Positions 14,724 through 22,779 are shown, counted from the first letter of the stretch. The stretch: 37,821 nt of DNA from Entomomonas sp964395065 (GCA_964395065.1 CAYNAM010000011.1:1-37821); one strand, 5' to 3'. The notes: generated by a model not told the origin, from the sequence alone. Made by a program: numbers and translations.

Positions 14724-15452
14724 ATGAGAAGTGTAATATTAGATACAGAAACAACAGGGATGCCAGTAACAGAAGGGCATCGAATTATTGAAATTGGTTG
14801 TGTTGAGGTTATTAATAGGCGTTTAACCAATCGCCATTTTCATGTTTATTTACAACCTGATCGTGAAATTGATGAAGAGGCTATCAAAGTTCATGGTATT
14901 ACTAATGAGTTTTTAATTGATAAACCCAGATTCAAAGAAATTGCTGATGATTTTTATGAGTTCATAAAAGATGCACAATTAATTATTCACAATGCAGTGT
15001 TTGATATTGGTTTTATTGCTAATGAGTTTGAACTTTTAGGCCAGCATGATAGGGCGGATGTTGCCTCTTATTGTTCAATACTTGATTCACTACAAATGGC
15101 TAGGGAAAGACACCCTGGTCAGCGTAATAGTTTGGATGCATTATGTAAACGTTATCATATAGATAACTCAGGGCGTGAATTACACGGGGCGTTACTCGAT
15201 GCTGAGTTGCTTGCTGATGTTTATCTAACCATGACCGGTGGTCAGACAAATTTGGGTTTAGACTCATCAGGTGGCCAAGATTTAAATGGAATCAGTACAA
15301 CAGTTATTAGGCGCTTAGCAACAGACCGCGCTCAAACAAGGATTATAAGAGCAAATGCTGAGGAGTTGGAGGCTCACGAAGTACGGTTAGCTGAAATAGA
15401 AAAGTCAGCGGGAGGTTTACCGCTTTGGAAGGTCTTAGCTGATAGTAATTAA
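14724..15452 (+). CDS. dnaQ: DNA polymerase III epsilon subunit (3'-5' proofreading exonuclease)
   Basis: DnaQ proofreads replication within the Pol III core with alpha and theta. DEDDh exonuclease motifs are intact: Exo I LDTETTG (residues 6-12), Exo II HNAVFDIGF, and Exo III HGALLDAELLA. A C-terminal tail (about 185-242) should hold the clamp- and alpha-binding segments. An in-frame GTG at 14721 directly precedes the ATG at 14724. The ATG gives MRSVILDTETTGMP, the N-terminus remembered from pseudomonads, so it is preferred (242 residues). Confidence 0.95.
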   Translation: MRSVILDTETTGMPVTEGHRIIEIGCVEVINRRLTNRHFHVYLQPDREIDEEAIKVHGITNEFLIDKPRFKEIADDFYEFIKDAQLIIHNAVFDIGFIANEFELLGQHDRADVASYCSILDSLQMARERHPGQRNSLDALCKRYHIDNSGRELHGALLDAELLADVYLTMTGGQTNLGLDSSGGQDLNGISTTVIRRLATDRAQTRIIRANAEELEAHEVRLAEIEKSAGGLPLWKVLADSN

Positions 15453-15533
15453 TTGTGTTAAATAACTACAAAATAACTGTTTAGGCTGTTAAACTTTATA
15501 TAATTTAATTATTTATGATGGGGAGTCTATTTT

Positions 15534-16658
15534 ATGGCTCGTTCTGTAGAGTCGAGAGTATTACAGTTTTGTCATGGCTATGATGGCCCCTTTTTAGATT
15601 GTGCAAGACAATACGCCAGTCTTTTTGAAAACACACCTTATAAAGTGACAACAGTATTTCTAACAGGCAAGCCTAATGCAGATGTTGTAACTCAGTGTGC
15701 CTCTGATGAAGTGTTGTTTATGAATTTTACATCTAGTGAAATTAGAGGGTTGAAGTTAAAAGCAATTCGAGATCTTAAGTTAATTGTCGCCTCTAGAAAT
15801 TTTAAGTTTTGTATTGCTCATCGTTTTAAACCTATTTGGATTGCTAGCCTTGCAACATCACTACCTATTATTGGGGTTCACCATGCATTTGGTGATTATG
15901 ATCGTTGGGGGCGCAAGTTTTTTGCAAATTGGCAGAAAAAAAGACTGTGTTTACTCGGTGTTTCAAATGCAGTGAGAGATGATCTCCGAAAAAGTCTTTC
16001 TCGTTGGGAGCCTGAGCGTATTGAAACACTTTACAATCGAATTGATGTTGATATGGTTAAAGGTAAGTTGCTATCAAGCAAAGAGTCAAGAAATGCTCTG
16101 CATTTAGATTCAAATGCATGGATCGTTGGCAATGTTGGGCGTCTTCATCCTGATAAAGATCAGGCAACTTTATTAAGAGCTTTTGCTTTGGCTAAACCAA
16201 ATTTACCTAAGAATAGCCAACTTGCAATTATGGGAAAAGGGCGTTTAGCTGATCAGTTGAGAGGATTGGCAAAAGAGCTAGGTATTGCTGAAAATGTTTT
16301 ATTTTTAGGACAGGTAGAGCAAGCTAGACGCTACTTTAAGGCCTTTAATGTATTTGCTTTGAGTTCAGATAAAGAACCTTTTGGCATGGTTTTATTGGAG
16401 GCTATGGCGGCAAATGTACCGATTATTTGTTCCGATTGTGGTGGTGCTCGAGAAGTAGTAAAAGATGTTGGTATTCTTTTCCCTTTTGGGGATGAACATC
16501 TTTTAGCTGAGGCAATCGTTCGTATGTCCAAGTTAACGCCAACACAACTACAAAGTTGTTCTGATGCAATGCAAGTTAAATTATATAGTCATTTTTCTGA
16601 TGATTCGGTAATGCAAACTTTTTGGAACTTACCCTTTATGCAGTCGTTCCGTATTTAG
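15534..16658 (+). CDS. wapH: GT4-family glycosyltransferase, WapH-like (LPS core)
   Basis: A GT-B fold retaining glycosyltransferase of 374 residues. The N-terminal acceptor domain starts RVLQFCHGYDGPFLDCARQ. The C-terminal nucleotide-sugar domain has VGNVGRLHPDKDQATLLRAF, the LGQV and FALSSDKEPFGMVLLEAMA stretch with the EX7E motif (about 283-291), and CGGAREVV. The sequence strongly recalls Pseudomonas WapH, which adds a glucose to the lipopolysaccharide outer core. The exact sugar and linkage cannot be read from sequence. It is isolated from other LPS genes here and sits between dnaQ and a thioesterase. GGGGAG lies about 9 bases before the ATG. Confidence 0.8.
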   Translation: MARSVESRVLQFCHGYDGPFLDCARQYASLFENTPYKVTTVFLTGKPNADVVTQCASDEVLFMNFTSSEIRGLKLKAIRDLKLIVASRNFKFCIAHRFKPIWIASLATSLPIIGVHHAFGDYDRWGRKFFANWQKKRLCLLGVSNAVRDDLRKSLSRWEPERIETLYNRIDVDMVKGKLLSSKESRNALHLDSNAWIVGNVGRLHPDKDQATLLRAFALAKPNLPKNSQLAIMGKGRLADQLRGLAKELGIAENVLFLGQVEQARRYFKAFNVFALSSDKEPFGMVLLEAMAANVPIICSDCGGAREVVKDVGILFPFGDEHLLAEAIVRMSKLTPTQLQSCSDAMQVKLYSHFSDDSVMQTFWNLPFMQSFRI

Positions 16659-16663
16659 TTAAT

Positions 16664-17092
16664 ATGTGGATGAGAAAGCCTTATTTTCTCATTGATATCA
16701 TGGTAGAAAAGGGTGATATTGATGAGTTAGAGCATGTTAATAATGCTGTTTATGTTCGCTGGTTAGAGCAATGTGCATGGCAGCACTCTAATCAATTGGG
16801 ACTTACGCTTGATGTTTTTAGGCGATTAGATCGAGCAATGGTCGTTATTCGTCATGAGATCGATTATTTAGCCAGTAGTTATAGTGGCAATTTGCTTCAA
16901 ATGGCTACATGGATTACGGATATGGATAAGTTAAGAGTAACTCGCCAATTTCAATTAATAAATCAACAAACTGAACAAACGATATTGCAAGCACAAACAA
17001 TATTTTGTTGTATCGAAATGACGACAGGTAAACCAAGACGTATGCCTCAAGAATTAGTGACGTGTTATGAGTGTGCGCTTATTGTAAAATAG
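16664..17092 (+). CDS. Hotdog-fold acyl-CoA thioesterase (YbgC/FadM type)
   Basis: A thioesterase of the 4-hydroxybenzoyl-CoA thioesterase family, about 142 residues. The signature DELEHVNNAVYVRWLEQCAW carries the Asp/His-Asn-Asn-Tyr region that forms the active site in this family. IRHEIDYLASSYSGNLLQMATWI and QLINQQTEQTILQAQTIFCCIEM follow the family's strands. The substrate is unknown. The frame extends upstream into the glycosyltransferase (TTG at 16622), but ATG at 16664 or 16670 starts just before conserved sequence. Neither has a good Shine-Dalgarno, so translation may depend on the upstream gene, which ends 5 bases earlier. Confidence 0.85.
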   Translation: MWMRKPYFLIDIMVEKGDIDELEHVNNAVYVRWLEQCAWQHSNQLGLTLDVFRRLDRAMVVIRHEIDYLASSYSGNLLQMATWITDMDKLRVTRQFQLINQQTEQTILQAQTIFCCIEMTTGKPRRMPQELVTCYECALIVK

Positions 17093-17196
17093 GATCATTT
17101 AATGTCTTAAGAAATGATTGGTTACATCATTAAGTTGAAAAATAATAAATTTAAATCAATATTAATAAGCATGCATTCTTATTAAATGGAGACACC

Positions 17197-17589
17197 ATGG
17201 CAGAAAAATTAACTATTTTTTTATTAAGTTTTTTTTCTGTACTGACTTATGCTAATAGTGTGAGTATTGTTGAGGGGAGTACTGCGAGCATAAAGGATTA
17301 TGTGATGGTTGCTGATACAAAAAATAAAGTCAGTAGCCAATTATTATCAGCTTATAACTTACCTGAAATTTTGGACTATGATGAAAAGAAAGATCCTCTA
17401 GTCTCTGTGAAAGAAATCCAAAAGAAACAGGAGGTTAGTCATGATGATATAGGTATATTACCTAATTTATTTGACTCTCACCTACCGCCGAGCTTTTCTG
17501 TTCAGGGGCGTTTTATTGAAAAAGAGAATATGAGTCGTGAGGGTTCCGATATTGAAGGGGCTGCTGTCAAGTTTATTTTTGTTCAATAA
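17197..17589 (+). CDS. Small exported protein of unknown function
   Basis: I do not recognise this 130-residue protein. It begins with a likely Sec signal peptide (hydrophobic residues 5-19, possible cleavage after TYAN at about residue 20). The mature part is polar and charged (DYDEKKDPLVSVKEIQKKQE), contains LPPSFSVQGRFIEKEN, and ends in AAVKFIFVQ. The late segment could be strand-forming. There is no cysteine and no lipobox, so a periplasmic protein is likely. AATGGAG lies 5-6 bases before the ATG, supporting expression. It stands alone between the thioesterase and hslVU and is followed by a stem-loop. Confidence 0.7.
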   Translation: MAEKLTIFLLSFFSVLTYANSVSIVEGSTASIKDYVMVADTKNKVSSQLLSAYNLPEILDYDEKKDPLVSVKEIQKKQEVSHDDIGILPNLFDSHLPPSFSVQGRFIEKENMSREGSDIEGAAVKFIFVQ

Positions 17590-17601
17590 TGATTTTTATT
17601 A

Positions 17602-17626
17602 TTGGGGCTTGTTGGTGTTAGCCCAA
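17602..17626 (+). terminator. Stem-loop after the small exported protein gene
   Basis: TTGGGGCT (17602-17609) pairs with AGCCCAA (17620-17626), with one bulged G. The sequence after the stem is only moderately T-rich (ATCCTTATTGCTTAATTTTT). It is probably a modest terminator isolating this gene from the sigma-32 promoter of hslVU. Confidence 0.5.
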
Positions 17627-17695
17627 ATCCTTATTGCTTAATTTTTGGCAGCTCGTAGCATTTAAATATTATGTAACTTATTCTCCTTAATTGAA

Positions 17696-17723
17696 CTTGA
17701 GGTTCAAAAAAATATCCCCATAT
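17696..17723 (+). promoter_or_regulatory. Sigma-32 heat-shock promoter of hslVU
   Basis: CTTGAGG (17696-17702), a 13-base spacer and CCCCATAT (17716-17723) match the sigma-32 consensus CTTGAAA-N13-CCCCATNT almost perfectly. It lies 43 bases before the hslV start, so it belongs to hslVU, a classic heat-shock operon. The cognate factor RpoH is encoded in this window at 23080-23940. Confidence 0.88.
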
Positions 17724-17765
17724 TATAATAAATATAATTTATTAGTGACATTGGAGGGTTTTACT

Positions 17766-18293
17766 TTGACCACAATAGTTTCGGTTCGCCGCAATGGTAA
17801 GGTAGTTATGGGGGGCGATGGTCAAGTATCTTTGGGCAATACCATCATGAAGGGTAATGCTAAAAAAGTACGTCGTTTATATCATGGGCAAGTAATTGCT
17901 GGCTTTGCTGGCGCGACAGCGGATGCCTTTACATTGTTTGAACGCTTTGAAGCACAGTTAGAGAAACATCAAGGGCATTTGATTCGTGCGGCTGTTGAGT
18001 TAACAAAGGACTGGCGAACAGACAGATCGTTGAGCCGATTAGAAGCGATGTTAGCTGTAGCGAATGCTGAAGCATCATTGATTCTAACAGGTAATGGTGA
18101 TGTTTTAGAACCTGAGGATGGGTTAATAGCCATGGGGTCTGGTGGTCCTTATGCTCAGGCTGCTGCTAAGGCCTTATTAATGCGTACGGATATGTCTGCC
18201 AAAGAAATTGCTGAAACAGCATTGAATATTGCAGGTAGTATTTGTATTTATACCAATCAAAACTTGACGATTGAAGAGCTTGATTGTCATTAG
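17766..18293 (+). CDS. hslV: ATP-dependent protease proteolytic subunit HslV
   Basis: HslV is the threonine-protease core that degrades unfolded proteins with the HslU unfoldase. The catalytic Thr must follow the initiator Met, which fixes the start at the TTG of 17766: it gives M-TTIVSVRRNGKVVMGGDGQ. GGAGG lies 8 bases upstream (17753-17757). This yields 175 residues, the normal length. The longer open frame upstream runs through the promoter and is not coding. GSGGPYAQAAAKAL and the C-terminal IAGSICIYTNQNLTIEEL are conserved. hslU follows 23 bases later. Confidence 0.96.
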   Translation: MTTIVSVRRNGKVVMGGDGQVSLGNTIMKGNAKKVRRLYHGQVIAGFAGATADAFTLFERFEAQLEKHQGHLIRAAVELTKDWRTDRSLSRLEAMLAVANAEASLILTGNGDVLEPEDGLIAMGSGGPYAQAAAKALLMRTDMSAKEIAETALNIAGSICIYTNQNLTIEELDCH

Positions 18294-18316
18294 AATGAAA
18301 AAGGTGGAGTAAAATA

Positions 18317-19654
18317 ATGTCCATGACACCTCGTGAAATTGTCCATGAGTTAAACCGTTTTATTATTGGTCAAGATGATGCAAAGCGTGCTGTCGCTATC
18401 GCTTTACGTAATCGTTGGCGCCGTATGCAGCTACCTGCTGAGTTAAAAGCTGAAGTTACCCCTAAAAATATTTTAATGATAGGCCCAACCGGTGTTGGTA
18501 AAACAGAAATTGCCCGTCGTCTTGCACGCTTAGCCAATGCACCTTTTATAAAGGTAGAGGCTACAAAGTTTACAGAAGTAGGTTATGTTGGTCGTGATGT
18601 AGAGTCTATCATTCGTGATCTTGCTGATGCGGCGATTAAAATGTTAAGAGAGCAAGAAATAAAACATGTTAATCACCGTGCAGAAGATGCCGCTGAAGAG
18701 CGAATTTTAGATGCTTTATTAACTCCTGCACGCTCTAGTGAGTTTGAGAAAGAAGCCACATCAACAGACAATAATACTCGTCAGTTATTTCGTAAACGTT
18801 TACGTGAAGGCCAATTAGACGATAAGGAAATTGAAATTGAAGTAGCTGCAACCCCAGTAGGTGTTGAGATTATGTCGCCGCCAGGAATGGAAGAGATGAC
18901 GAGCCAGTTACAAAATTTATTCTCTGGTATGAGCAAAGGTAAACGACAAACACAAAAGCTAAAAATTAAAGAGGCTCGTAAAATTATTCGGGATGAAGAA
19001 GCTGCGAGTATGATTAATGAGGAAGAATTAAAAGCGAAAGCTTTAGAGGCTGTGGAACAAAATGGTATTGTCTTTATCGATGAAATCGATAAAGTGGCGA
19101 AACGTGGAAATATGGGGGGAGCTGATGTTTCTCGTGAGGGTGTTCAGCGTGACTTATTACCTCTGATTGAGGGATGTACGGTGAATACAAAGTTAGGTAT
19201 GGTTAAAACAGATCATATTCTTTTCATTGCATCAGGGGCTTTCCATTTATCTAAACCAAGTGATTTAGTGCCAGAGTTACAAGGCCGTTTACCTATTCGT
19301 GTTGAGTTAAAGGCATTATCTCCTAATGATTTTGAGAGAATATTAACAGAGCCTCATGCTTCGTTGACTAAACAATATCAAGAACTTCTAAAAACAGAGG
19401 GGCTTAATATTGAGTTTAAAGAAGAAGGTATTAAGCGCATTGCTGAAATTGCGTGGCAGGTCAATGAAAAAACTGAGAATATAGGTGCACGTCGTTTACA
19501 TACCTTGTTAGAGCGACTTCTTGAAGAGGTTTCTTTTAGCGCATCAGACCTTGCAACAAAAGGCGAAGAAGTTATTGTCATTGATGCTGCTTATGTTAAT
19601 AGCCATTTAGGCGAGTTAGCACAAGATGAGGATTTGTCGCGTTATATCCTGTAA
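18317..19654 (+). CDS. hslU: ATP-dependent protease ATPase subunit HslU
   Basis: HslU is the AAA+ hexameric unfoldase that feeds substrates to HslV. The 445-residue product starts MSMTPREIVHELNRFIIGQDDAKRAVAIA. It has Walker A GPTGVGKT at about 57-64, the pore motif GYVGRDVES, an I-domain at about 110-245, Walker B VFIDEIDK, sensor elements around IASGAFH, and an arginine-containing GARRLHTLLE. It ends LSRYIL, the C-terminal tail that docks into HslV. GGTGGAG is upstream. An ATG two codons in (18323) is the alternative start. Confidence 0.97.
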   Translation: MSMTPREIVHELNRFIIGQDDAKRAVAIALRNRWRRMQLPAELKAEVTPKNILMIGPTGVGKTEIARRLARLANAPFIKVEATKFTEVGYVGRDVESIIRDLADAAIKMLREQEIKHVNHRAEDAAEERILDALLTPARSSEFEKEATSTDNNTRQLFRKRLREGQLDDKEIEIEVAATPVGVEIMSPPGMEEMTSQLQNLFSGMSKGKRQTQKLKIKEARKIIRDEEAASMINEEELKAKALEAVEQNGIVFIDEIDKVAKRGNMGGADVSREGVQRDLLPLIEGCTVNTKLGMVKTDHILFIASGAFHLSKPSDLVPELQGRLPIRVELKALSPNDFERILTEPHASLTKQYQELLKTEGLNIEFKEEGIKRIAEIAWQVNEKTENIGARRLHTLLERLLEEVSFSASDLATKGEEVIVIDAAYVNSHLGELAQDEDLSRYIL

Positions 19655-19671
19655 GCTTATAAGCTTAAAAT

Positions 19672-19704
19672 ATCATTGGCTTTTCTATAGAAGGAGCCAA
19701 TGAT
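19672..19704 (+). terminator. Hairpin after hslU
   Basis: ATCATTGGCT (19672-19681) pairs perfectly with AGCCAATGAT (19695-19704) around a 13-base loop, 18 bases past the hslU stop. Only TTATAG follows, so the uridine tract is poor. It probably ends or stabilizes the hslVU message. Confidence 0.55.
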
Positions 19705-19750
19705 TTATAGAGTTAAGCAGTGAGAGGGGAAAAAAACTGTAAATTAGGCT

Positions 19751-19778
19751 TGTAACTTCTCAATAAATCAGTAGAATA
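19751..19778 (+). promoter_or_regulatory. Sigma-70 promoter of the 4.5S RNA gene
   Basis: TTGTAA (19751-19756) and TAGAAT (19773-19778) are separated by 16 bases. The predicted start near 19785 leaves about 20 bases before the mature 5' end, comparable to the leader that RNase P removes from E. coli pre-4.5S RNA. Confidence 0.6.
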
Positions 19779-19803
19779 CACACACAGTTTTTATTACCGA
19801 CTA

Positions 19804-19918
19804 ATGGCGACTCTATTGGTCCCTTCGCAATAATTAACTATCAATCTGGTCAGGTCCGGAAGGAAGCAGCCACAGTAGTGACATTATGTGCCGAGGTGCG
19901 GCTAGTAGAGGAGCCACC
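19804..19918 (+). ncRNA. ffs: 4.5S RNA, signal recognition particle RNA
   Basis: The central domain GGTCAGGTCCGGAAGGAAGC (19849-19868), with the GGAA tetraloop and the symmetric and asymmetric loops bound by Ffh, is almost identical to E. coli 4.5S RNA. The ends TGGCGACTCTA (about 19805) and TAGAGGAGCCA (about 19906-19916) pair to close the long hairpin. Length is about 114 nt, the gamma-proteobacterial small-SRP form. It acts with Ffh and with FtsY, also encoded in this window, in co-translational targeting to SecYEG. Exact ends are inferred from the pairing. Confidence 0.95.
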
Positions 19919-19925
19919 TAATATT

Positions 19926-19952
19926 AAAAGCGCTCAAATGAGCGCTTTTTTT
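19926..19952 (+). terminator. Intrinsic terminator of 4.5S RNA
   Basis: AAAAGCGCTC (19926-19935) pairs with GAGCGCTTTT (19940-19949) around AAAT, followed by further T residues to 19952. It is a textbook intrinsic terminator 8 bases after the RNA and can also serve the converging serine acetyltransferase gene. Confidence 0.92.
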
Positions 19953-19963
19953 ATACCAGTTTT

Positions 19964-20902
19964 TTAGCAGCAAGATTCATTTTTTATGTTAGCCTGAGTA
20001 ATGCTACTGCCGGCTGGAACACTTTTAGTCAGCCATACATTACCACCAATTGTAGACCCTTTGCCGATAGTTACTCGGCCAAGTATTGTTGCTCCTGCAT
20101 AAATAACGACATCATCTTCAACAATTGGATGGCGCGGATAGCTTTTTTGTAAATGCCCTGACTCGTCTGCTGCAAAACGTTTTGCACCTAGTGTGACAGC
20201 CTGATAAATACGGACATGATTACCAATAATACAGGTTTCACCAATTACTACTCCTGTACCATGATCGATAAAGAAGCTTTCCCCAATCGTAGCGCCAGGG
20301 TGTATATCAATGCCAGTAATAGAGTGAGCAATTTCGGCAATGATACGTGCTAATAGCGTTAATCCTGCTATAAAGAGATAGTGTGCAATACGATGGTGAA
20401 TAATAGCTAACACCCCTGGGTAGCAAAGTAGTACTTCATCAACACTACGTGCTGCAGGGTCTCCATGATAGGCAGCGATAACATCAGTATCCAATAGCTT
20501 ACGTATTGTAGGTAAAGCAAAAGCAAACTCTTGAACGATTCGTGTTGCTTCTGCTGCAATATCCTCAATTTGTTTACCTTGGTATTTTGCATTGTAACAA
20601 AGCTCAAGGTAGGCTTGATTTTGTAGTGCATTAAGTGCTGCATCTAGCGAATGTCCCACATAAAAGTCTTCACTTTCTTCTCTTAAGTCGGATGGACCTA
20701 AACGCATAGGAAAAAGAGCGCGACTAATGGTATCGATGATTTCATTCATGATTGTGCGAGAGGGTAGTTCACGGCCGACATTGCGTGTTCTACCATGATT
20801 AGTTCGCCACTCAGATCTTACTTCTTTAAGCTGATCAACTATTGTTTGTAGGCCCCAAGAGTTGGTAGCTTTACAATAGGTATTATGTGTTTTTATAACC
20901 AT
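19964..20902 (-). CDS. cysE: Serine O-acetyltransferase (EpsC/CysE type)
   Basis: The enzyme acetylates L-serine with acetyl-CoA to O-acetylserine, the committed step of cysteine synthesis. The 312-residue protein has an alpha-helical N-terminal region (about 1-180) and a C-terminal left-handed beta-helix of hexapeptide repeats (HPGATIGESFFIDHGTGVVIGETCIIG, VTLGAKRF, PIVEDDVVIYAGATILGRVTIG). The catalytic His lies in GIDIHPGA or IDHGTG. The extended N-terminus matches the EpsC-type enzymes of pseudomonads rather than the 273-residue E. coli CysE. GGAGC lies before the ATG. The C-terminus ends NESCC, two adjacent cysteines. Confidence 0.88.
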   Translation of the reverse strand: MVIKTHNTYCKATNSWGLQTIVDQLKEVRSEWRTNHGRTRNVGRELPSRTIMNEIIDTISRALFPMRLGPSDLREESEDFYVGHSLDAALNALQNQAYLELCYNAKYQGKQIEDIAAEATRIVQEFAFALPTIRKLLDTDVIAAYHGDPAARSVDEVLLCYPGVLAIIHHRIAHYLFIAGLTLLARIIAEIAHSITGIDIHPGATIGESFFIDHGTGVVIGETCIIGNHVRIYQAVTLGAKRFAADESGHLQKSYPRHPIVEDDVVIYAGATILGRVTIGKGSTIGGNVWLTKSVPAGSSITQANIKNESCC

Positions 20903-21031
20903 TAAGTGCTCCGACTATAATTAAAATATTTAAATAGTTTTAGTGAGGTTATTATTAGTTGCGTTTGCTATTGGTGAGTGATATTGCCATATTACGAGTT
21001 GTTTGTATATTTTTAGTATAGAGGATGCTCA

Positions 21032-21072
21032 ACTGCCTGTTATTTCATACGAAATAACAGGCAGTGTTTTTT
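21032..21072 (+). terminator. Strong terminator-like hairpin oriented rightward, between cysE and mgtE
   Basis: ACTGCCTGTTATTTC (21032-21046) pairs without mismatch with GAAATAACAGGCAGT (21051-21065) around ATAC, then GTTTTTT. The uridine run is on the plus strand, yet no plus-strand gene is seen to its left back to the 4.5S terminator. Both neighbours are on the minus strand. It may double as the mgtE 3' end, or terminate an unannotated plus-strand transcript. Confidence 0.7.
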
Positions 21073-21077
21073 AGGTA

Positions 21078-22514
21078 TTAGTTTGTTGCAGGTAGAATAC
21101 CAAGGCTCATAAATAAAGTGGCCAATCCTAAGAAGATAAAGAAGCCACCGCTATCCGTTATAGCTGTGATCATCACACTGGAACCAATGGCCGGATCTCT
21201 TCCAAATCTCACCATGGTCATGGGAATGAGGACTCCCATGAGTGCAGACAGCAATAAATTTAAGGTCATGGCTAGCATCATCACAATACCTAAAGACCAG
21301 CTACCATAGAGATAATAAGCCACTATACCTATGACGCTGCCCCAAACAATACCATTAATAAATGAGACACTTAATTCTTTTCGCAGTAACCGAAAGGTAT
21401 TTGCCGTTGTAATTTGGTCCAGAGCCATAGCTCTAACGATCATGGTAATCGTTTGATTCCCAGAGTTTCCACCTATGCCTGCGACAATAGGCATTAGGGC
21501 TGCGAGCGCAACGAGCTTTTCAATGGTGCCATCAAATAGACCAATAACACGTGATGCAATAAATGCTGTGATAAGATTAATGGCTAGCCAAGCCCAGCGA
21601 TTACGTAATGACCGCCAGACTGAAGCGAATATATCTTCATCTTCCCTTAGTCCTGCCATGTTTAGCATTTCAGTTTCGGTTTCTTCACGAATTAAGTCGA
21701 CCATCTCATCAATAGTTAAACGCCCAATAAGTTTATTGTTTTTATCAACAACAGGGGCTGAGATTAAGTCATAGCGCTCAAATGCTTGTGCTGCCTCATA
21801 GGCGTCACCGTCAGGATTGAATACAACGGGATCATCTGACATAACATCCGATACTAAAATGTCAGGGTCATTCAGTAAGAGTTGTTTGATGGGTAATACA
21901 CCTTTTAAAACAGACTCTGAGTCAACAACAAATATTTTATCAGTATGATCCGGAAACTCTTTAAAACGGCGCAGGTAGCGTAAAACGACTTCAAGAGTAA
22001 CATCATCACGGATGCTGAGAATTTCGAAGTCCATGAGAGCCCCTACTTGATCCTCTTCGTAGGATAAAGCGGATTGTAGTTGTTCACGGTCTTGTGTGTC
22101 TAATGAGCTTATAAGTTCTTGTAGGACATCATTAGAGAGTTCTGGTGCTAAATCGGCTAGCTCATCCGTATCTAGCTCTTTCGCGGCTGCAATAATCTCA
22201 TGATCATCCATGTCAGCTAATAAAGATTCTCGTACCGCATCAGATACTTCTAAAAGGATATCTCCATCACGGTCGGATTTGACGCATTGCCATAATAATA
22301 AACGCTCATCTAATGGAAGTGCTTCTAGTAAGTCGGCGATATCAGCAGAATGTAACTCTTCTAGTTTTTTTTGAAGCTGAGTATAATCAGGATGAAAAGG
22401 TACTTGTTCTTCTTTTGCTTGTCCTTTCTCTTTTGAGTATTGCTTAAGAAGCGTTTGAATTTGCTCGAACCGATCTTGTAAAGAATCTTGTTGTTTGGTT
22501 TCGATTTCGGTCAT
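21078..22514 (-). CDS. mgtE: Magnesium transporter MgtE
   Basis: MgtE is a homodimeric, Mg2+-gated channel for magnesium in the inner membrane. The product shows the cytosolic N domain (about 30-130, ADLLEALPLDERLLLW), two CBS domains (about 130-250, with VSDVMSDDPVVFNPDGDAYEAAQAFERYDL), a connecting helix and five C-terminal membrane helices. The pore signature GIGGNSGNQTITMIVRA and the late ITDSGGFFIFLGLATLF are intact. The frame opens with a GTG at 22526, but ATG at 22514 (478 residues) gives MTEIETKQQDSLQDR and sits after a GGGGA sequence, so it is preferred. I see no M-box riboswitch in the upstream 150 bases. Confidence 0.93.
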   Translation of the reverse strand: MTEIETKQQDSLQDRFEQIQTLLKQYSKEKGQAKEEQVPFHPDYTQLQKKLEELHSADIADLLEALPLDERLLLWQCVKSDRDGDILLEVSDAVRESLLADMDDHEIIAAAKELDTDELADLAPELSNDVLQELISSLDTQDREQLQSALSYEEDQVGALMDFEILSIRDDVTLEVVLRYLRRFKEFPDHTDKIFVVDSESVLKGVLPIKQLLLNDPDILVSDVMSDDPVVFNPDGDAYEAAQAFERYDLISAPVVDKNNKLIGRLTIDEMVDLIREETETEMLNMAGLREDEDIFASVWRSLRNRWAWLAINLITAFIASRVIGLFDGTIEKLVALAALMPIVAGIGGNSGNQTITMIVRAMALDQITTANTFRLLRKELSVSFINGIVWGSVIGIVAYYLYGSWSLGIVMMLAMTLNLLLSALMGVLIPMTMVRFGRDPAIGSSVMITAITDSGGFFIFLGLATLFMSLGILPATN

Positions 22515-22668
22515 ATAAGTCCCCACCCCTAGATACTTGAAAGTGTATTTTAGGAGTTATTTAATCGGTATACAATTGTAGTCAAAGCAATGAGTATCCA
22601 TGGATTTTAAAAACATACCTATTTGGCAAGTATTTTTCGATGAAATAGTTATTTTCGTAAAATGACTT

Positions 22669-22696
22669 AAAAAAAAACCTGCAAGTGCAGGTTTTT
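22669..22696 (-). terminator. Intrinsic terminator of the tRNA-Arg genes
   Basis: On the minus strand AAAAACCTGC pairs with GCAGGTTTTT (22673-22682 with 22687-22696) around a 4-base loop, and a run of nine T residues follows (plus-strand A run 22669-22677). It lies 7 bases past the CCA of the last tRNA. Confidence 0.9.
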
Positions 22697-22702
22697 AGTA
22701 TT

Positions 22703-22779
22703 TGGCGCGCTCGAGAGGATTCGAACCTCTGACCGCTCGGTTCGTAGCCGAGTACTCTATCCAGCTGAGCTACGAGCGC
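22703..22779 (-). tRNA. tRNA-Arg (anticodon ACG), copy 1
   Basis: The minus strand folds as a standard tRNA: acceptor GCGCTCG/CGAGCGC, D arm TAGCTCAGCTGGATAGAG, anticodon stem CTCGG/CCGAG with loop CTACGAA, T arm AGAGG-TTCGAAT-CCTCT, discriminator G and encoded CCA. The ACG anticodon is normally edited to ICG by TadA and reads CGU, CGC and CGA. It is identical in all 77 bases to the copy 35 bases upstream, so the two form one transcript. Confidence 0.97.

Noticed and set aside
16622..16663. TTG start of the thioesterase inside the glycosyltransferase gene
   Set aside because: It would add residues read from the upstream gene's coding region. The domain begins after the ATGs at 16664 and 16670.
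17691..17765. N-terminal extension of HslV from a TTG at 17691
   Set aside because: It would run through the sigma-32 promoter and bury the catalytic threonine, which must follow the initiator Met.
22527..22668. M-box magnesium riboswitch upstream of mgtE
   Set aside because: No conserved M-box segments or matching terminator stem are visible in the leader.
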